Shown here piece after piece: positions 1 to 8,941 of a stretch of 64,000 nt of DNA. Below the pieces are notes generated by a model. The model was not told the DNA's origin. It saw only the letters and a program-made list of their open reading frames with translations, and made no database searches. The stretch covers positions 170,737-234,736 of the forward strand of contig NZ_JAFCJX010000013.1 of NCBI RefSeq assembly GCF_018130695.1, given 5' to 3'. Made by a program: the position numbers and the translations under genes. How positions within the stretch are numbered: position 1 is the first letter of the stretch; every line of letters begins with the position of its first letter. This DNA comes from Bradyrhizobium jicamae. GTDB taxonomy: Bacteria > Pseudomonadota > Alphaproteobacteria > Rhizobiales > Xanthobacteraceae.

Positions 1-1
1 G

Positions 2-355
2 CGCATCGAATCCAAGGTCGAGGAAGCCAAGGCCAACGACGCCAAGGCGGGCGCTGCCGCGGCCGCCAAGGCCGAAGCCGACGCTGCCCGCTTCAAGGGC
101 ATCGTCACGATGTACGAGAATATGAAGCCGAAGGACGCGGCGAAAGTGTTCGACCGGCTGGAGATGGGCGTGCTCTATGAGATCGCCTCGCAGATCCAGC
201 CGCGCAAGATGTCCGACATCCTCGGCCTGATGCAGCCGGAGGCCGCCGAGCGGCTGACCGTCGAGCTCGCCCGAAGAGCCAGTGGCGACAAGTCGCAGGT
301 CGAGGCGGAACTGCCGAAAATCGAAGGCAAGATGCTGGCGCCCAAGACGAATTAG
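2..355 (+). CDS. MotE-like flagellar protein, C-terminal part (5' end outside window)
   Basis: The reading frame is open from base 2 and stops at 353-355, so the start lies upstream. It opens with an Ala/Glu/Lys-rich, coiled-coil-like stretch and then a compact helical domain (KDAAKVFDRLEMGVLYEIA...) resembling the MgtE-N/FliG-like fold of MotE proteins. In Sinorhizobium MotE is a periplasmic chaperone for the motor protein MotC; that role is carried over from the family. A large periplasmic TPR gene follows on the same strand. The truncated 5' end prevents checking for a signal peptide. A generic coiled-coil protein with an MgtE-N domain is the main alternative. Confidence 0.7.
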   Translation, partial: RIESKVEEAKANDAKAGAAAAAKAEADAARFKGIVTMYENMKPKDAAKVFDRLEMGVLYEIASQIQPRKMSDILGLMQPEAAERLTVELARRASGDKSQVEAELPKIEGKMLAPKTN

Positions 356-356
356 C

Positions 357-401
357 GCATGACCCGGAAAAGTGTGAAGCGGTTTTCCGAAAAGGTCATG
401 C
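357..401. repeat. REP-like palindrome, family A
   Basis: A 45-base imperfect palindrome: GCATGACCCGGAAAAGTG at one end answers CCGAAAAGGTCATGC at the other, around a TGAAGCGGTTTT centre. It begins two bases after the upstream stop codon. Near-identical copies lie at 4346, 14864 (reverse orientation) and 30114, always just after a gene end. It is probably a multi-copy intergenic repeat that could form a transcript-end hairpin. Confidence 0.85.
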
Positions 402-447
402 GCCAACAATGACCTAAGGCGCGATTCCTCGCGATTTAGTTTCGTAT

Positions 448-462
448 TTAACAAGTCCTTAA
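448..462 (+). promoter_or_regulatory. CtrA-like binding motif TTAA-N7-TTAA
   Basis: TTAA at 448-451 and TTAA at 459-462 are separated by exactly 7 bases, the full CtrA consensus of alphaproteobacteria. It sits 80 bases before the start of the giant TPR gene and behind a flagellar gene. A second exact copy of the motif precedes flgB. Functional assignment is inference from the motif and context. Confidence 0.55.
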
Positions 463-541
463 GCCAGCCAATCCAAGATCAGCCACGTGGGCGAGGGCAT
501 CTCGCGCCAGGTTTTATTGAGGTCCGAGAAGACGTTTCGAG

Positions 542-3500
542 ATGGCGCGAACGGCTGCCGCTGGAACATGGTCGCAAGGCCGCGCATGGGCGCGGGCTGC
601 CCGGTCATGCGCGCTCGTCTTCGGCCTGATCCTCACCAGCGTTTCCGTCCCGACTGCCGCGCGCGCCGATGATCCGGTCCCGGGCGTGGCGACCTTCTCC
701 TCGGCCGGCGGCTTCGCCCGCCTGATGTTCAAGCTCAAGGAAGACGTCGAGTCCGAGGTCACGACCGCCGGCCAGATCATCGTGATCCGCTTCAAGCGCC
801 CGGTCGACATCTCCGTCGACAAGCTGTCGGACGCGGTGCCCGACTATGTCGGCTCGGCGCGGCGCGATCCCGACGGATCGGCGATCCGCCTGTCGCTGCA
901 GCGGCGGGTGACGGTCAACACCATGACCGCGGGCGAGCGCATCTATGTCGACTTCCTTCCCGACACCTGGAAGGGCCCGCCGCCGTCGCTGCCGCAAGAC
1001 GTGATCAAAGAGCTGTCGGAGCGCGCCCGCAACGCCGAGCGGCTGCTGCGCGCGCAGCGCGCCGCCGATCTCGCCAAGAAGAGGCCGCCGGTGCGGGTGC
1101 GCGCGCTGGTGCAGCCGACCTTCGTGCGCTTCGTGTTCGAGGTGCCCGATGGCGTCGGCGTCAATTCGGTGCTCAACGAGCAGAAGCTGACATTGTCGTT
1201 CAACGCGCCGCTGGCGTTCGATCTCGCGGATGCCAAGATCGCAGCACCTCCCAATGTCGCCTCCATCAATGCGCGCGGCGACGCCGACACCTCGGCGGTC
1301 GACATGAGCCTGATCGGCGACGTCGATGTGCATTCGTTCCGCGACGAGAAGAACTACATCGTCGACGTCGCCTTCCAACAGAATGACCAGCCGCAGCCGG
1401 CCGCCGCGGGCCACGGACCGGCGCCGGCAAAGTCGTCGTCGCTGCCGGCCGTGCGCGGCAAGCTGAAAGAGGCGATGTCGCTGCAGCAGCCCGCGACGAT
1501 CCCGCCGGCGACGTCGGAAACCATCGCCGAGCAGGCAAAGATCGAGATCAAGCCCGAGGCGGCCAAACCTGAAGCCGCAAAACCTGCGCCGGCCGAGCAG
1601 GCTGCGACCGAAGCTGCGCCGGTCGCCGAAAAGCCCGTCGTGGCGGAGAAGGCGGCTGAGAAGCCTGCGCCGGAAGTAGCGCCAACGGCTGCCGAGATGC
1701 CGACCGCGCCTGTCGCCAAGAACGCGGCCGCCGCCGGCGAGAATCCCGCCGAAGCAAAGCAGGCCGCGGCGACCGAAGCCGCGCCCGTCAAGGAGACGCC
1801 GGCGCCCGTTGCCGAAGCCGCGCCGAAAGCAAAGCCGGCCGCATCAGAAGCATCGTCCATCGCAAAGCCCGCCGGCAAGGCGGCCACCGTCGATGCGCAG
1901 CGCGACAGCGACGGCTTGCGCGTCACCTTCTCGTTCTCTGGCCCGGCGCCGGCCGCTTTGTTCCGCCGCGCCGATACGGTGTGGATGGTGTTCGACACGC
2001 TCGAAACCATCGATGTCGATCCGATCCGCGCCAAGGGCGGCGCGATCATGGCCGATGTCAGCCGCGTGCCGCTGGAGAAAGGGCAGGCGGTGCGCTTCCG
2101 CCTCAACCGTCCGCAGATGCCCTCGCTGGAAAGCGACGACCGCTCGCGCGGCATCAGCTGGACGCTGACCTTTGCCGACCGCGTGCAGAAGCCGCCGCTG
2201 CCGTTGTCGGTGGTGCGCAACATCACCGATCCCGCGCTCGCCAATGTCAGCGTGCCCCTTGCCAATCCCGGCCAGCTGCACCGGCTGGTCGATCCCGATG
2301 CCGGCGACACGCTGCTGGTCGTCACCGCGCCGCCGCCGACCCGCGGCCTGATCAAGCGGCAGGATTTCGTCGAGCTGTCGCTTCTGGAGTCGATCCACGG
2401 CCTCGTGGCGGTGCCGAACTCCGACGACGTCAAGGCCGAGGTCGGCGCCGACAAGGTGATGCTGGGCCGGCCGGGCGGGCTGACGCTGTCGTCGGCCGAC
2501 GTCGCGGCCGAGCGCGCCACCGCGGCGGTGCGTCCGCTGTTCGACGTCGACGAGTGGCGCAAGAACAAGGCGGAGACGTTCCTGCCGCGGCTCGACAGCT
2601 TGATCAACGCTACCTCTGCTGTCAACGCCGAGCAGCTGCCGCAGGCGCGGCTCGATCTCGCCAATTTCTACATGGCGCGCGGCATGTATGAGGAGGCGCA
2701 TGCGGTCGCCAATCTGATCCTGTCGGAGAGCAAGCGCGGCTCCGAGGAGCCCGCGGTGGTGATGGTGCATGCCGTCTCCAGCATGCTGATCGGCAAGCCG
2801 GCTGCTGCGCTGAAGGACCTCGCCAATCCCGTGATCGGCAACGGCTATGATTCCCAGCTCTGGAAGGCGCTGGCTTTCGCGCGCCAGGGCAAGTGGGCCG
2901 ATGCGCGCGAGAAATTCAAGAACGCCGAGTTCTCGGTGGCGACGCTGCCGGCCGACCTGCAGCGCATCATCTCGATGGACTCGATGAAGGCCTCGCTCGA
3001 GGTCAAGGACTATGCGGGGGCCTCGAGGCGCAAGAGCGAGCTCGATGTGATCGGCGTGCCCGCCGAGATCAAGCCGGCCGTGGCGGTGCTGCGCGGGCGG
3101 CTGGCCGAGGCGCTCGGCCAGGAGAAGGACGCGCTCGACGCCTACCGCTACGCCGCGTTCTCGCCGGATCGCCAGGCCGCGGCCGAAGGCAAGCTGCTCG
3201 AAACCCTGCTGCGGCAGAAGCGCGGCGAGATCGGCCAGACCGAGGTGCTGAAGGAGCTCGAGCTGCTGGCGATGATGTGGCGCGGCGACACCATCGAATT
3301 GAAGACGCTATCCGTGCTGGCAAAGATCTACTCCGACACCGGTCGCTACGCCGACGCCTTCGCCGCCACCCGCGCCGCGACGCGGCTGCAGCCGAACTCG
3401 CCGGAATCGCGCCAGGCGCAGGATGCGGCGTCCGCGCTGTTCGTGCAGCTGTTCCTCGGCCCCAAGGGCGACGAGTTGCCGCCGATCGACGCGCTCGGCA

Positions 3501-4345
3501 CCTTCTACGAATATCGCGAGCTGACGCCGATCGGCCGTCGCGGCGACGAGATGATCCGCCGTCTCGCCGACCGCCTCGTCAGCGTCGATCTGCTCGACCA
3601 GGCCGCCGACCTGCTGCAGTACCAGGTCGACAAGCGCCTCGAAGGCTCGGCGCGCGCGCAGGTCGCTGCCCGGCTCGCGATGGTCTATCTGACCAACCGC
3701 AAGCCCGACCGCGCCATCGCCGCGCTGCGTTCGACCCGCATCGCCGATCTCTCCGGCGAGCTGCGTCAGCAGCGGCTGCTGCTGGAGGCGCGGGCGCAGA
3801 GCGACGTCGGCCGCCACGATCTCGCGCTCGACATCATCTCCAATCTGACCGGCCGCGAGGCGATCCGTCTGCGCTCCGACATCTACTGGGCGTCGCGACG
3901 CTGGCGCGAAGCCTCCGAGCAGATCGAGCTTTATTACGGCGACCGCTGGCGCGACTTCGCGCCGCTCAATGCGGGCGAGAAGGCTGACGTGATCCGCGCC
4001 GTGGTCGGTTACGCCCTTGCCGAGGACGCGATCGGCCTGTCGCGGTTCCGCGAAAAGTATTCGCCGCTGATGTCGGGCGAGGCCGATCGTCTCGCCTTCG
4101 ACGCCGCGAGCAAGCCGGTGGCGACGAGCAGCGCCGAATTCGCCGACATCGCGAAGATGGCGGCCAGGGTCGACACGCTCGACGGCTTCCTGCGCGAGAT
4201 GAAGGCCCGCTTCCCCGACGCCGCCACCGCCCGCGCGCCGCTCGTTGATCCGGTCTCGACCGGTTCCCTGCCGGAGATCAGCCGGGCCGATCCCGTGCCG
4301 TCGCTGCCGCAGATCAAGGGTGAGCGCCGCGCTGCTGCGCGGTAG
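542..4345 (+). CDS. Large periplasmic TPR protein of the flagellar neighbourhood
   Basis: A 1267-residue protein. An N-terminal signal peptide (hydrophobic core near residues 24-38, ending SVPTAARA) indicates export. Residues about 45-150 form a beta-rich AMIN-like domain, and a similar beta-rich module recurs near residues 450-540. Between them (about 285-440) lies a low-complexity Ala/Pro/Glu/Lys linker. The C-terminal half (about 690-1200) is helical with TPR-like pairs (NFYMARGMYEEAHAV, IYSDTGRYADAFAA, VYLTNRKPDRAIAAL). It follows the MotE-like gene and a CtrA-like site, so a role in motor or envelope assembly is plausible but unproven. It is not MotC, which is about a third of this length. 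Confidence 0.85.
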   Translation: MARTAAAGTWSQGRAWARAARSCALVFGLILTSVSVPTAARADDPVPGVATFSSAGGFARLMFKLKEDVESEVTTAGQIIVIRFKRPVDISVDKLSDAVPDYVGSARRDPDGSAIRLSLQRRVTVNTMTAGERIYVDFLPDTWKGPPPSLPQDVIKELSERARNAERLLRAQRAADLAKKRPPVRVRALVQPTFVRFVFEVPDGVGVNSVLNEQKLTLSFNAPLAFDLADAKIAAPPNVASINARGDADTSAVDMSLIGDVDVHSFRDEKNYIVDVAFQQNDQPQPAAAGHGPAPAKSSSLPAVRGKLKEAMSLQQPATIPPATSETIAEQAKIEIKPEAAKPEAAKPAPAEQAATEAAPVAEKPVVAEKAAEKPAPEVAPTAAEMPTAPVAKNAAAAGENPAEAKQAAATEAAPVKETPAPVAEAAPKAKPAASEASSIAKPAGKAATVDAQRDSDGLRVTFSFSGPAPAALFRRADTVWMVFDTLETIDVDPIRAKGGAIMADVSRVPLEKGQAVRFRLNRPQMPSLESDDRSRGISWTLTFADRVQKPPLPLSVVRNITDPALANVSVPLANPGQLHRLVDPDAGDTLLVVTAPPPTRGLIKRQDFVELSLLESIHGLVAVPNSDDVKAEVGADKVMLGRPGGLTLSSADVAAERATAAVRPLFDVDEWRKNKAETFLPRLDSLINATSAVNAEQLPQARLDLANFYMARGMYEEAHAVANLILSESKRGSEEPAVVMVHAVSSMLIGKPAAALKDLANPVIGNGYDSQLWKALAFARQGKWADAREKFKNAEFSVATLPADLQRIISMDSMKASLEVKDYAGASRRKSELDVIGVPAEIKPAVAVLRGRLAEALGQEKDALDAYRYAAFSPDRQAAAEGKLLETLLRQKRGEIGQTEVLKELELLAMMWRGDTIELKTLSVLAKIYSDTGRYADAFAATRAATRLQPNSPESRQAQDAASALFVQLFLGPKGDELPPIDALGTFYEYRELTPIGRRGDEMIRRLADRLVSVDLLDQAADLLQYQVDKRLEGSARAQVAARLAMVYLTNRKPDRAIAALRSTRIADLSGELRQQRLLLEARAQSDVGRHDLALDIISNLTGREAIRLRSDIYWASRRWREASEQIELYYGDRWRDFAPLNAGEKADVIRAVVGYALAEDAIGLSRFREKYSPLMSGEADRLAFDAASKPVATSSAEFADIAKMAARVDTLDGFLREMKARFPDAATARAPLVDPVSTGSLPEISRADPVPSLPQIKGERRAAAR

Positions 4346-4423
4346 GCATGATCCGGAAAAGTGTGAAGCGGTTTTCCGAAAAGATTATGCCGAAACAAAG
4401 AGCTAAAGCGCGCGCGCTTTAGA
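4346..4423. repeat. REP-like palindrome, family A, with AAAGCGCGCGCGCTTT tail
   Basis: Bases 4346-4390 repeat the family A palindrome (GCATGATCCGGAAAAGTG ... CCGAAAAGATTATGC) directly after the stop codon of the TPR gene. It is followed by AACAAAGAGCTAAAGCGC and a short self-complementary TAAAGCGC/GCGCTTTA hairpin to 4423. The same two-part structure occurs at 14808-14912 and 30114-30230. Confidence 0.85.
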
Positions 4424-4493
4424 CCACTCGACAGACGCCGGCCAAATCGGCAACCTTGGCATCAACCAGAAATGCCGGGGAGATGTTGCGACC

Positions 4494-4730
4494 ATGAGCA
4501 AGCCGATCAAGACTGAAGCCGAACTCATCGGGATGGCGCGCGCCGAGCTCAAGGCGCATGCCGACGGACCCGACGGCTTCGATATCTCCATCATCCGCGA
4601 CGGCGACAGCTGGGAGTTCCGCGCCAGCGCCGACGCGGCCACGGTGGCAAAGCCCGGCTATCCCGAATCCGTCGCGATGCTGGTGCAAATCGGCGATCAC
4701 CTCAGCAAGCAGTATGACGTGAAAGGGTAG
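4494..4730 (+). CDS. Conserved hypothetical protein, 78 residues
   Basis: A short soluble protein starting MSKPIKTEAELIGMARAELK and containing a probable helix followed by beta strands (GFDISIIRDGDSWEFRAS). There is no signal peptide, membrane segment or known motif. The start ATG at 4494 has a GGGGAGATG Shine-Dalgarno-like stretch upstream. It lies alone between a repeat element and the convergent cyclase gene. Codon use matches its neighbours, which supports a real gene. I do not recognise a function. Confidence 0.75.
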   Translation: MSKPIKTEAELIGMARAELKAHADGPDGFDISIIRDGDSWEFRASADAATVAKPGYPESVAMLVQIGDHLSKQYDVKG

Positions 4731-4749
4731 GGCCAGAACGGCGGCCGGG

Positions 4750-7700
4750 CTACCGCATTTGCCTGAGCAATGTCTGCGCTTCGTCGATCTCAGGGAGATC
4801 GCGCTCCCTGTCAAAATCGCGGAGCACCGGCGTGAGTAGTTCGGATGCTGCCGCCGTTCGATCATATCTGACGTAAAGGCGCGCAAGTCCAAGGGCGCTG
4901 CGCAGCTCGAAAGTCTTGGTCTGTTGGTGCCGGGCAATTTCCAGCGCTTGATGAAAGGCCTCTTCGGCGGCGGGAATGTTCGACGGTTCGCTCCTCGACA
5001 AAAGGTCACCACGAACACGATGCAGTTCGGCATCCAGCCAATGCTGGCCGGTCTGCTCCGCCCAGCCGATCAGATTTCTCAGGATATCGAGGCCCGTCTC
5101 GCGTTGCCCCGCCTCTGCGTTCGCCAGCGCAACGTGCATTCCCCAAAACGGCTCACAGAGGTAGCAGTCATTTTCGTGAAGGAGCGCCCAGCCTCGCTGC
5201 ATGTCCGCGAGTCCTTCCATTCGGTCGCCGGTGCGCCACTTTGCCAGGCCGCTCAAGTGCGTGCCGGCGGCCACATACAGCGGCATCGCGTGGTCGCGGG
5301 CGAGGGCAAGGATTGTCTCTGCTGCTTCCAGCATGCCTCCGCGCAGCCCTTCGAAAACGGCGCCGTGAACGAGCGCATTGACTTGAGCAAGCGCACGCTT
5401 TTCGCCGGGGGCACTCACCGCCTCCGCGGCGAGCCAGCGCGATCGTTCGATCTTGCCAAGCGGCCAAAGCACCAGAGCAAGAAACCTCTTGATGACGGAC
5501 GGCAGGTCGAGCGTCGATGCCTTGAAGATCGCGGGATTTGGCTCGGCATCGTAGACCGCGAGAGCTTGCTCGAGATGCAGCCTGGCGTTCAGGTACTCGC
5601 CTCCGAACCAGGCGGTCACGCCGCTGGCGTAATGCGCGATGATTGAAGCTAGCGGCGAGTCCGGTCGCCGGTCGGCGGTGCTCGCTATTGCCGCTGCCAA
5701 CTCTCGCATCGGCGCGAGCTCGCCGTGAGTCAGGCTGGCATTGAACAGGCCCGACTGGATCGGCGCCAGTTCAAAGGGATCATTGATGTCGGCGGCGATC
5801 TGTCGAGCGCGCGTCCATGCGGCCACGGTTTCGGGGGCGCTGTGTCCGAGGCTGCCCCGCAGCGCACGGCCATACGCGATTTGAAGATGCAGCCGGTTCA
5901 CGGGGCCGCCCGGCTCATCGGGCAGCTCATCGGCGATCGCAATGGCCTTGCCGAGATGTGCGATGGCTTCGGAATATGCCGAGCGCTTCAGCGCCTGCTC
6001 GCCCGCCTTGCGCCACCATTCGAGGGCCACCACGCTCAATCCGGCTTCGGTGAAGTGGTATGCGACTATTTCCGGCTCGTTCTCGGCGATGACCGGAAAC
6101 CTGTCGCGCAGGACGTCGCCAATGGACTTGTGCAGGATTTGCCGGCGGCTCCTGAGCAGGCTCTCATAGGCTGCCTTCTGAACCAGCGCATGCTTGAAGC
6201 TGTAGGTCGCATCCGGCGGCGTCCCATGGCGCAACAGCAGTTCGGCCTGCTCGAGCTGCCCCAGTGCGGCGCTCAGCGCCAGATCGTCGCGCCCTGCCAC
6301 ACAGCGCAGCAGCATGTAGGAGAAGTCGCGGCCAATTGCGGCGCCGATCTGGGCCACCTCCTTGACCGGCGCCAGCCGGTCGAGCCGCGCCATGAGCGAG
6401 TCCTGCAGCGTCGCGGGAATGGCGAGCGGTGGTACCGGAGTATCAAGGCGATAGCGCCCGGTATCTTCTACGAGCAGTCCGGATTCCAGCACCATCTTGG
6501 TCAGTTCCTCGACGAACAACGGGACACCGTCCGTCTTGTCGAGGATCTGCGTCAGCATTTCGCCCGGCAGCTGTCGTCCCACGGCCACCTGCTCGATCAG
6601 GGCACGGGTGTCTTGCCGGTCGAGCCGATCGAGCTGAAGCAGGCTGACATTGGCAAGACCGGTCCAGGGCGGCTCGAACTCGGGCCGGAACGTCATGAGC
6701 AGGAGGACCGGCAGTCCCCTGATCCGATCGACCGTGAGGTCGAACAGCTCGAGCGTCGTGGCATCGGCCCAATGCATGTCCTCACACACAACCAGCACCG
6801 GTTGCTGCCGCGCCAGGCCCTCGAGCTGGTCGAGAAGGGTGGCGAAGGTTTGCCGCCGCTGCTGCACGGGATTCAAGCCGAGCGACGGATAGCGATCGCC
6901 TGTCGGGATCGAAAGCAGCGCGGCAATGAGCGGCGTCGCTATGGCGAGCTGCTGCGTCCCGAGCGCCAGCATCGCCTCGAGCTTGTCGAGCTTCTGGCTG
7001 GACGTGTCCTGCGGCCGAATGCCGGCGGCGCGCTCGAGCTGGGCGATGAAGGGGTGAAGCGCGCTGTTGGTGTGGTAGGACGAGCACTGGTAGCGCACCC
7101 GGAGGTGTGAGCCGAACGCCAGGCGCTCCGACAGCGCTGCCACGAGGCAGGATTTTCCGATTCCGGCCTCGCCGGAAATCAGCACCACCTGGCCTTGTCC
7201 TTTGCCTTTTTCTTTGCCTTGGCTCTGCCACGCCAGCTGCTGCCGCGCGAGCACGAATTCGATCTCTGCCTTGCGGCCGACAAAGCCCAGGGAGCGGGCG
7301 GTGCGCACCGCCTCGAAGCGGCTCTCCGATGTCGTTCCACCTTCGACCACCCAGAGCTCGATGGGTTCGGAAATGCCCTTGACCTCGCGGCAGCCGAGGC
7401 TGCGAAACGTAAAGAGATCACCGAGCAAGCGGCGCGTCGAGGCAGCAACGACAACCGCTCCGGGCTCCGCCAGGCTCTGCAGCCGGGCGGCGACGTTCGG
7501 TGTATCGCCGACCATGGCCTGCTGTTCGGACGCGCCTTCGCTGATGAGGTCGCCAACCACGACGAGCCCGGTCGCAATCGCGATCCGCACTGCGACCCGT
7601 TCTTCCGCGCGCGTGTCGAGTGACCTGATGGCCGCGACGATGTCGAGCCCCGCTCGCACGGCGCGCTCCGCGTCATCCTCATGGGCGCGGGGATAGCCGA

Positions 7701-8100
7701 AATAGGCGAGGATTCCGTCGCCCACGAACCTGGCGATGATGCCGTCATACGTGGCAATCACCCTCGCGCAGGCGGCCCGATAGGCGCGGATCACCTCCCA
7801 CATGTCCTCGGGATCGAGGCGCGTCGAGAGCGCAGTCGACCCGACAAGATCGCAAAACATGACGGTGACGTGTCGCCGCTCGGCATCGTGCTGACGAGCC
7901 GGCTCGGCGACCAACTCGGATTGATTGAGCTCGGCGATCACGCGCAGCATTTTGCGACGATGGCCGAGCAGGACCCCGAGCCGTTCCAGGTCCTGATCCG
8001 TCAGCTCGGGAAGGACACTGAAATCGATCCCGTTCTCGGCAAAACGCAGCGCGTATTGCCCAAGCCCAAGCTGTTCAAGCCAGTCCGCAATCTGCTGCAT
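4750..8100 (-). CDS. SAM domain - class III adenylate/guanylate cyclase - AAA ATPase - TPR signalling protein
   Basis: About 1116 residues from ATG 8100; a GTG at 8187 would add 29 residues. The ATG is preferred because the SAM domain (IADWLEQLGLGQYALRF) then starts at the N-terminus, as is usual, behind GGTGGAG. Next come a class III cyclase domain with metal-binding aspartates (VMFCDLVGST, FVGDGILAYFG), an ATPase domain with Walker A GEAGIGKS and Walker B VLVVCEDMHWAD, and a long C-terminal TPR-like helical region. Such multidomain proteins are common in Bradyrhizobium. They are thought to couple protein or ligand sensing by the ATPase/TPR part to cyclic nucleotide output. The gene is monocistronic on the minus strand. 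Confidence 0.92.
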   Translation of the reverse strand: MQQIADWLEQLGLGQYALRFAENGIDFSVLPELTDQDLERLGVLLGHRRKMLRVIAELNQSELVAEPARQHDAERRHVTVMFCDLVGSTALSTRLDPEDMWEVIRAYRAACARVIATYDGIIARFVGDGILAYFGYPRAHEDDAERAVRAGLDIVAAIRSLDTRAEERVAVRIAIATGLVVVGDLISEGASEQQAMVGDTPNVAARLQSLAEPGAVVVAASTRRLLGDLFTFRSLGCREVKGISEPIELWVVEGGTTSESRFEAVRTARSLGFVGRKAEIEFVLARQQLAWQSQGKEKGKGQGQVVLISGEAGIGKSCLVAALSERLAFGSHLRVRYQCSSYHTNSALHPFIAQLERAAGIRPQDTSSQKLDKLEAMLALGTQQLAIATPLIAALLSIPTGDRYPSLGLNPVQQRRQTFATLLDQLEGLARQQPVLVVCEDMHWADATTLELFDLTVDRIRGLPVLLLMTFRPEFEPPWTGLANVSLLQLDRLDRQDTRALIEQVAVGRQLPGEMLTQILDKTDGVPLFVEELTKMVLESGLLVEDTGRYRLDTPVPPLAIPATLQDSLMARLDRLAPVKEVAQIGAAIGRDFSYMLLRCVAGRDDLALSAALGQLEQAELLLRHGTPPDATYSFKHALVQKAAYESLLRSRRQILHKSIGDVLRDRFPVIAENEPEIVAYHFTEAGLSVVALEWWRKAGEQALKRSAYSEAIAHLGKAIAIADELPDEPGGPVNRLHLQIAYGRALRGSLGHSAPETVAAWTRARQIAADINDPFELAPIQSGLFNASLTHGELAPMRELAAAIASTADRRPDSPLASIIAHYASGVTAWFGGEYLNARLHLEQALAVYDAEPNPAIFKASTLDLPSVIKRFLALVLWPLGKIERSRWLAAEAVSAPGEKRALAQVNALVHGAVFEGLRGGMLEAAETILALARDHAMPLYVAAGTHLSGLAKWRTGDRMEGLADMQRGWALLHENDCYLCEPFWGMHVALANAEAGQRETGLDILRNLIGWAEQTGQHWLDAELHRVRGDLLSRSEPSNIPAAEEAFHQALEIARHQQTKTFELRSALGLARLYVRYDRTAAASELLTPVLRDFDRERDLPEIDEAQTLLRQMR

Positions 8101-8187
8101 GGGCTCCACCGACTGTTGGGGTTGGCGGCTGGCCGAACTTTGGACCACGGCAACAGAAACGTTATTCCAATATTTCCCGGATGGCAC

Positions 8188-8523
8188 GTCCTGTTTGCGG
8201 CCGTCCGGCGGCAGCTAGCGGTGGCTGCTCGCAACCTCGCGCAACCTGACTGATATGTGCAGACTGCGCCACGAGCGACACGCGGCAAGCAAACTTCCGC
8301 GCCGCGGAAAGCTCGAATTGCACGCAATGATGAAGATGATTTTTGGAGATGCCTCGCGTCGCGCGCGCAGGGCGGGATACGCCTCTTCTCACGCGTCGAT
8401 GCATCGACGAGCTCGATTGCCAATTTTTCCCAAAAAGGTAAAGCTTGTGATCCAGTTCACTGCGCATTCCAGAAAGAATGATAGCGTGGGAGCTGGGTGC
8501 AGATGACATGACGGGAGTGAACC
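8188..8523. other. Divergent intergenic region
   Basis: About 336 bases between the divergent cyclase gene and the small gene at 8524. It is more AT-rich than its surroundings in its right half. A perfect 16-base palindrome CGTCGATGCATCGACG lies at 8394-8409, a possible regulator site. No convincing gene or terminator was seen. Promoters for both flanking genes should lie here, but I cannot place -35/-10 boxes with confidence. Confidence 0.5.
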
Positions 8524-8712
8524 ATGCCCGCCATATTCGACATTCTCTACCGCGAATACTGCCGGGCCCGCCTGGCCGAAATGCGCAAGCAGTTCCTGAT
8601 CTCGCCTGAAAAGCACAAGGTCCCGGAAGCTCTTTCCGAGATCAAGGATGCTGACGAGGAAGACCAGGTGAGCGGCGGTGGGGGCGCAAAGCGCGAACTG
8701 CGGTACCAGTAG
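8524..8712 (+). CDS. Small hypothetical protein, 62 residues
   Basis: A short protein starting MPAIFDILYREYCRARLAEM. The N-terminal half is an amphipathic, arginine-rich helix; the C-terminal half is acidic and glycine-rich. ACGGGAGTGAACC precedes the ATG and serves as a good ribosome-binding site. Small proteins with this kind of N-terminus are familiar in Bradyrhizobium, though their role is unknown. It is soluble with no signal peptide. It stands alone between two long intergenic regions. Confidence 0.6.
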   Translation: MPAIFDILYREYCRARLAEMRKQFLISPEKHKVPEALSEIKDADEEDQVSGGGGAKRELRYQ

Positions 8713-8941
8713 GCAAGGCCGCCGGGAAAGAAATGCCTCGCACATCAGCGATGAGATCGCCCACGCAGCTGACGGGTAAGAACCCATGACATGGGGACAC
8801 CCGTCGGACGGGACCAAATCCTTGAGAAGACGCATCAAAGCATATCGGCCAACCCTTCTGTAGACACCACGTTCAGGGGTATTTGCCCGCCGGTCGCTTC
8901 CGACTAATTTCATCCCGGACACTTCCAGCAAGCGAGCCGTG

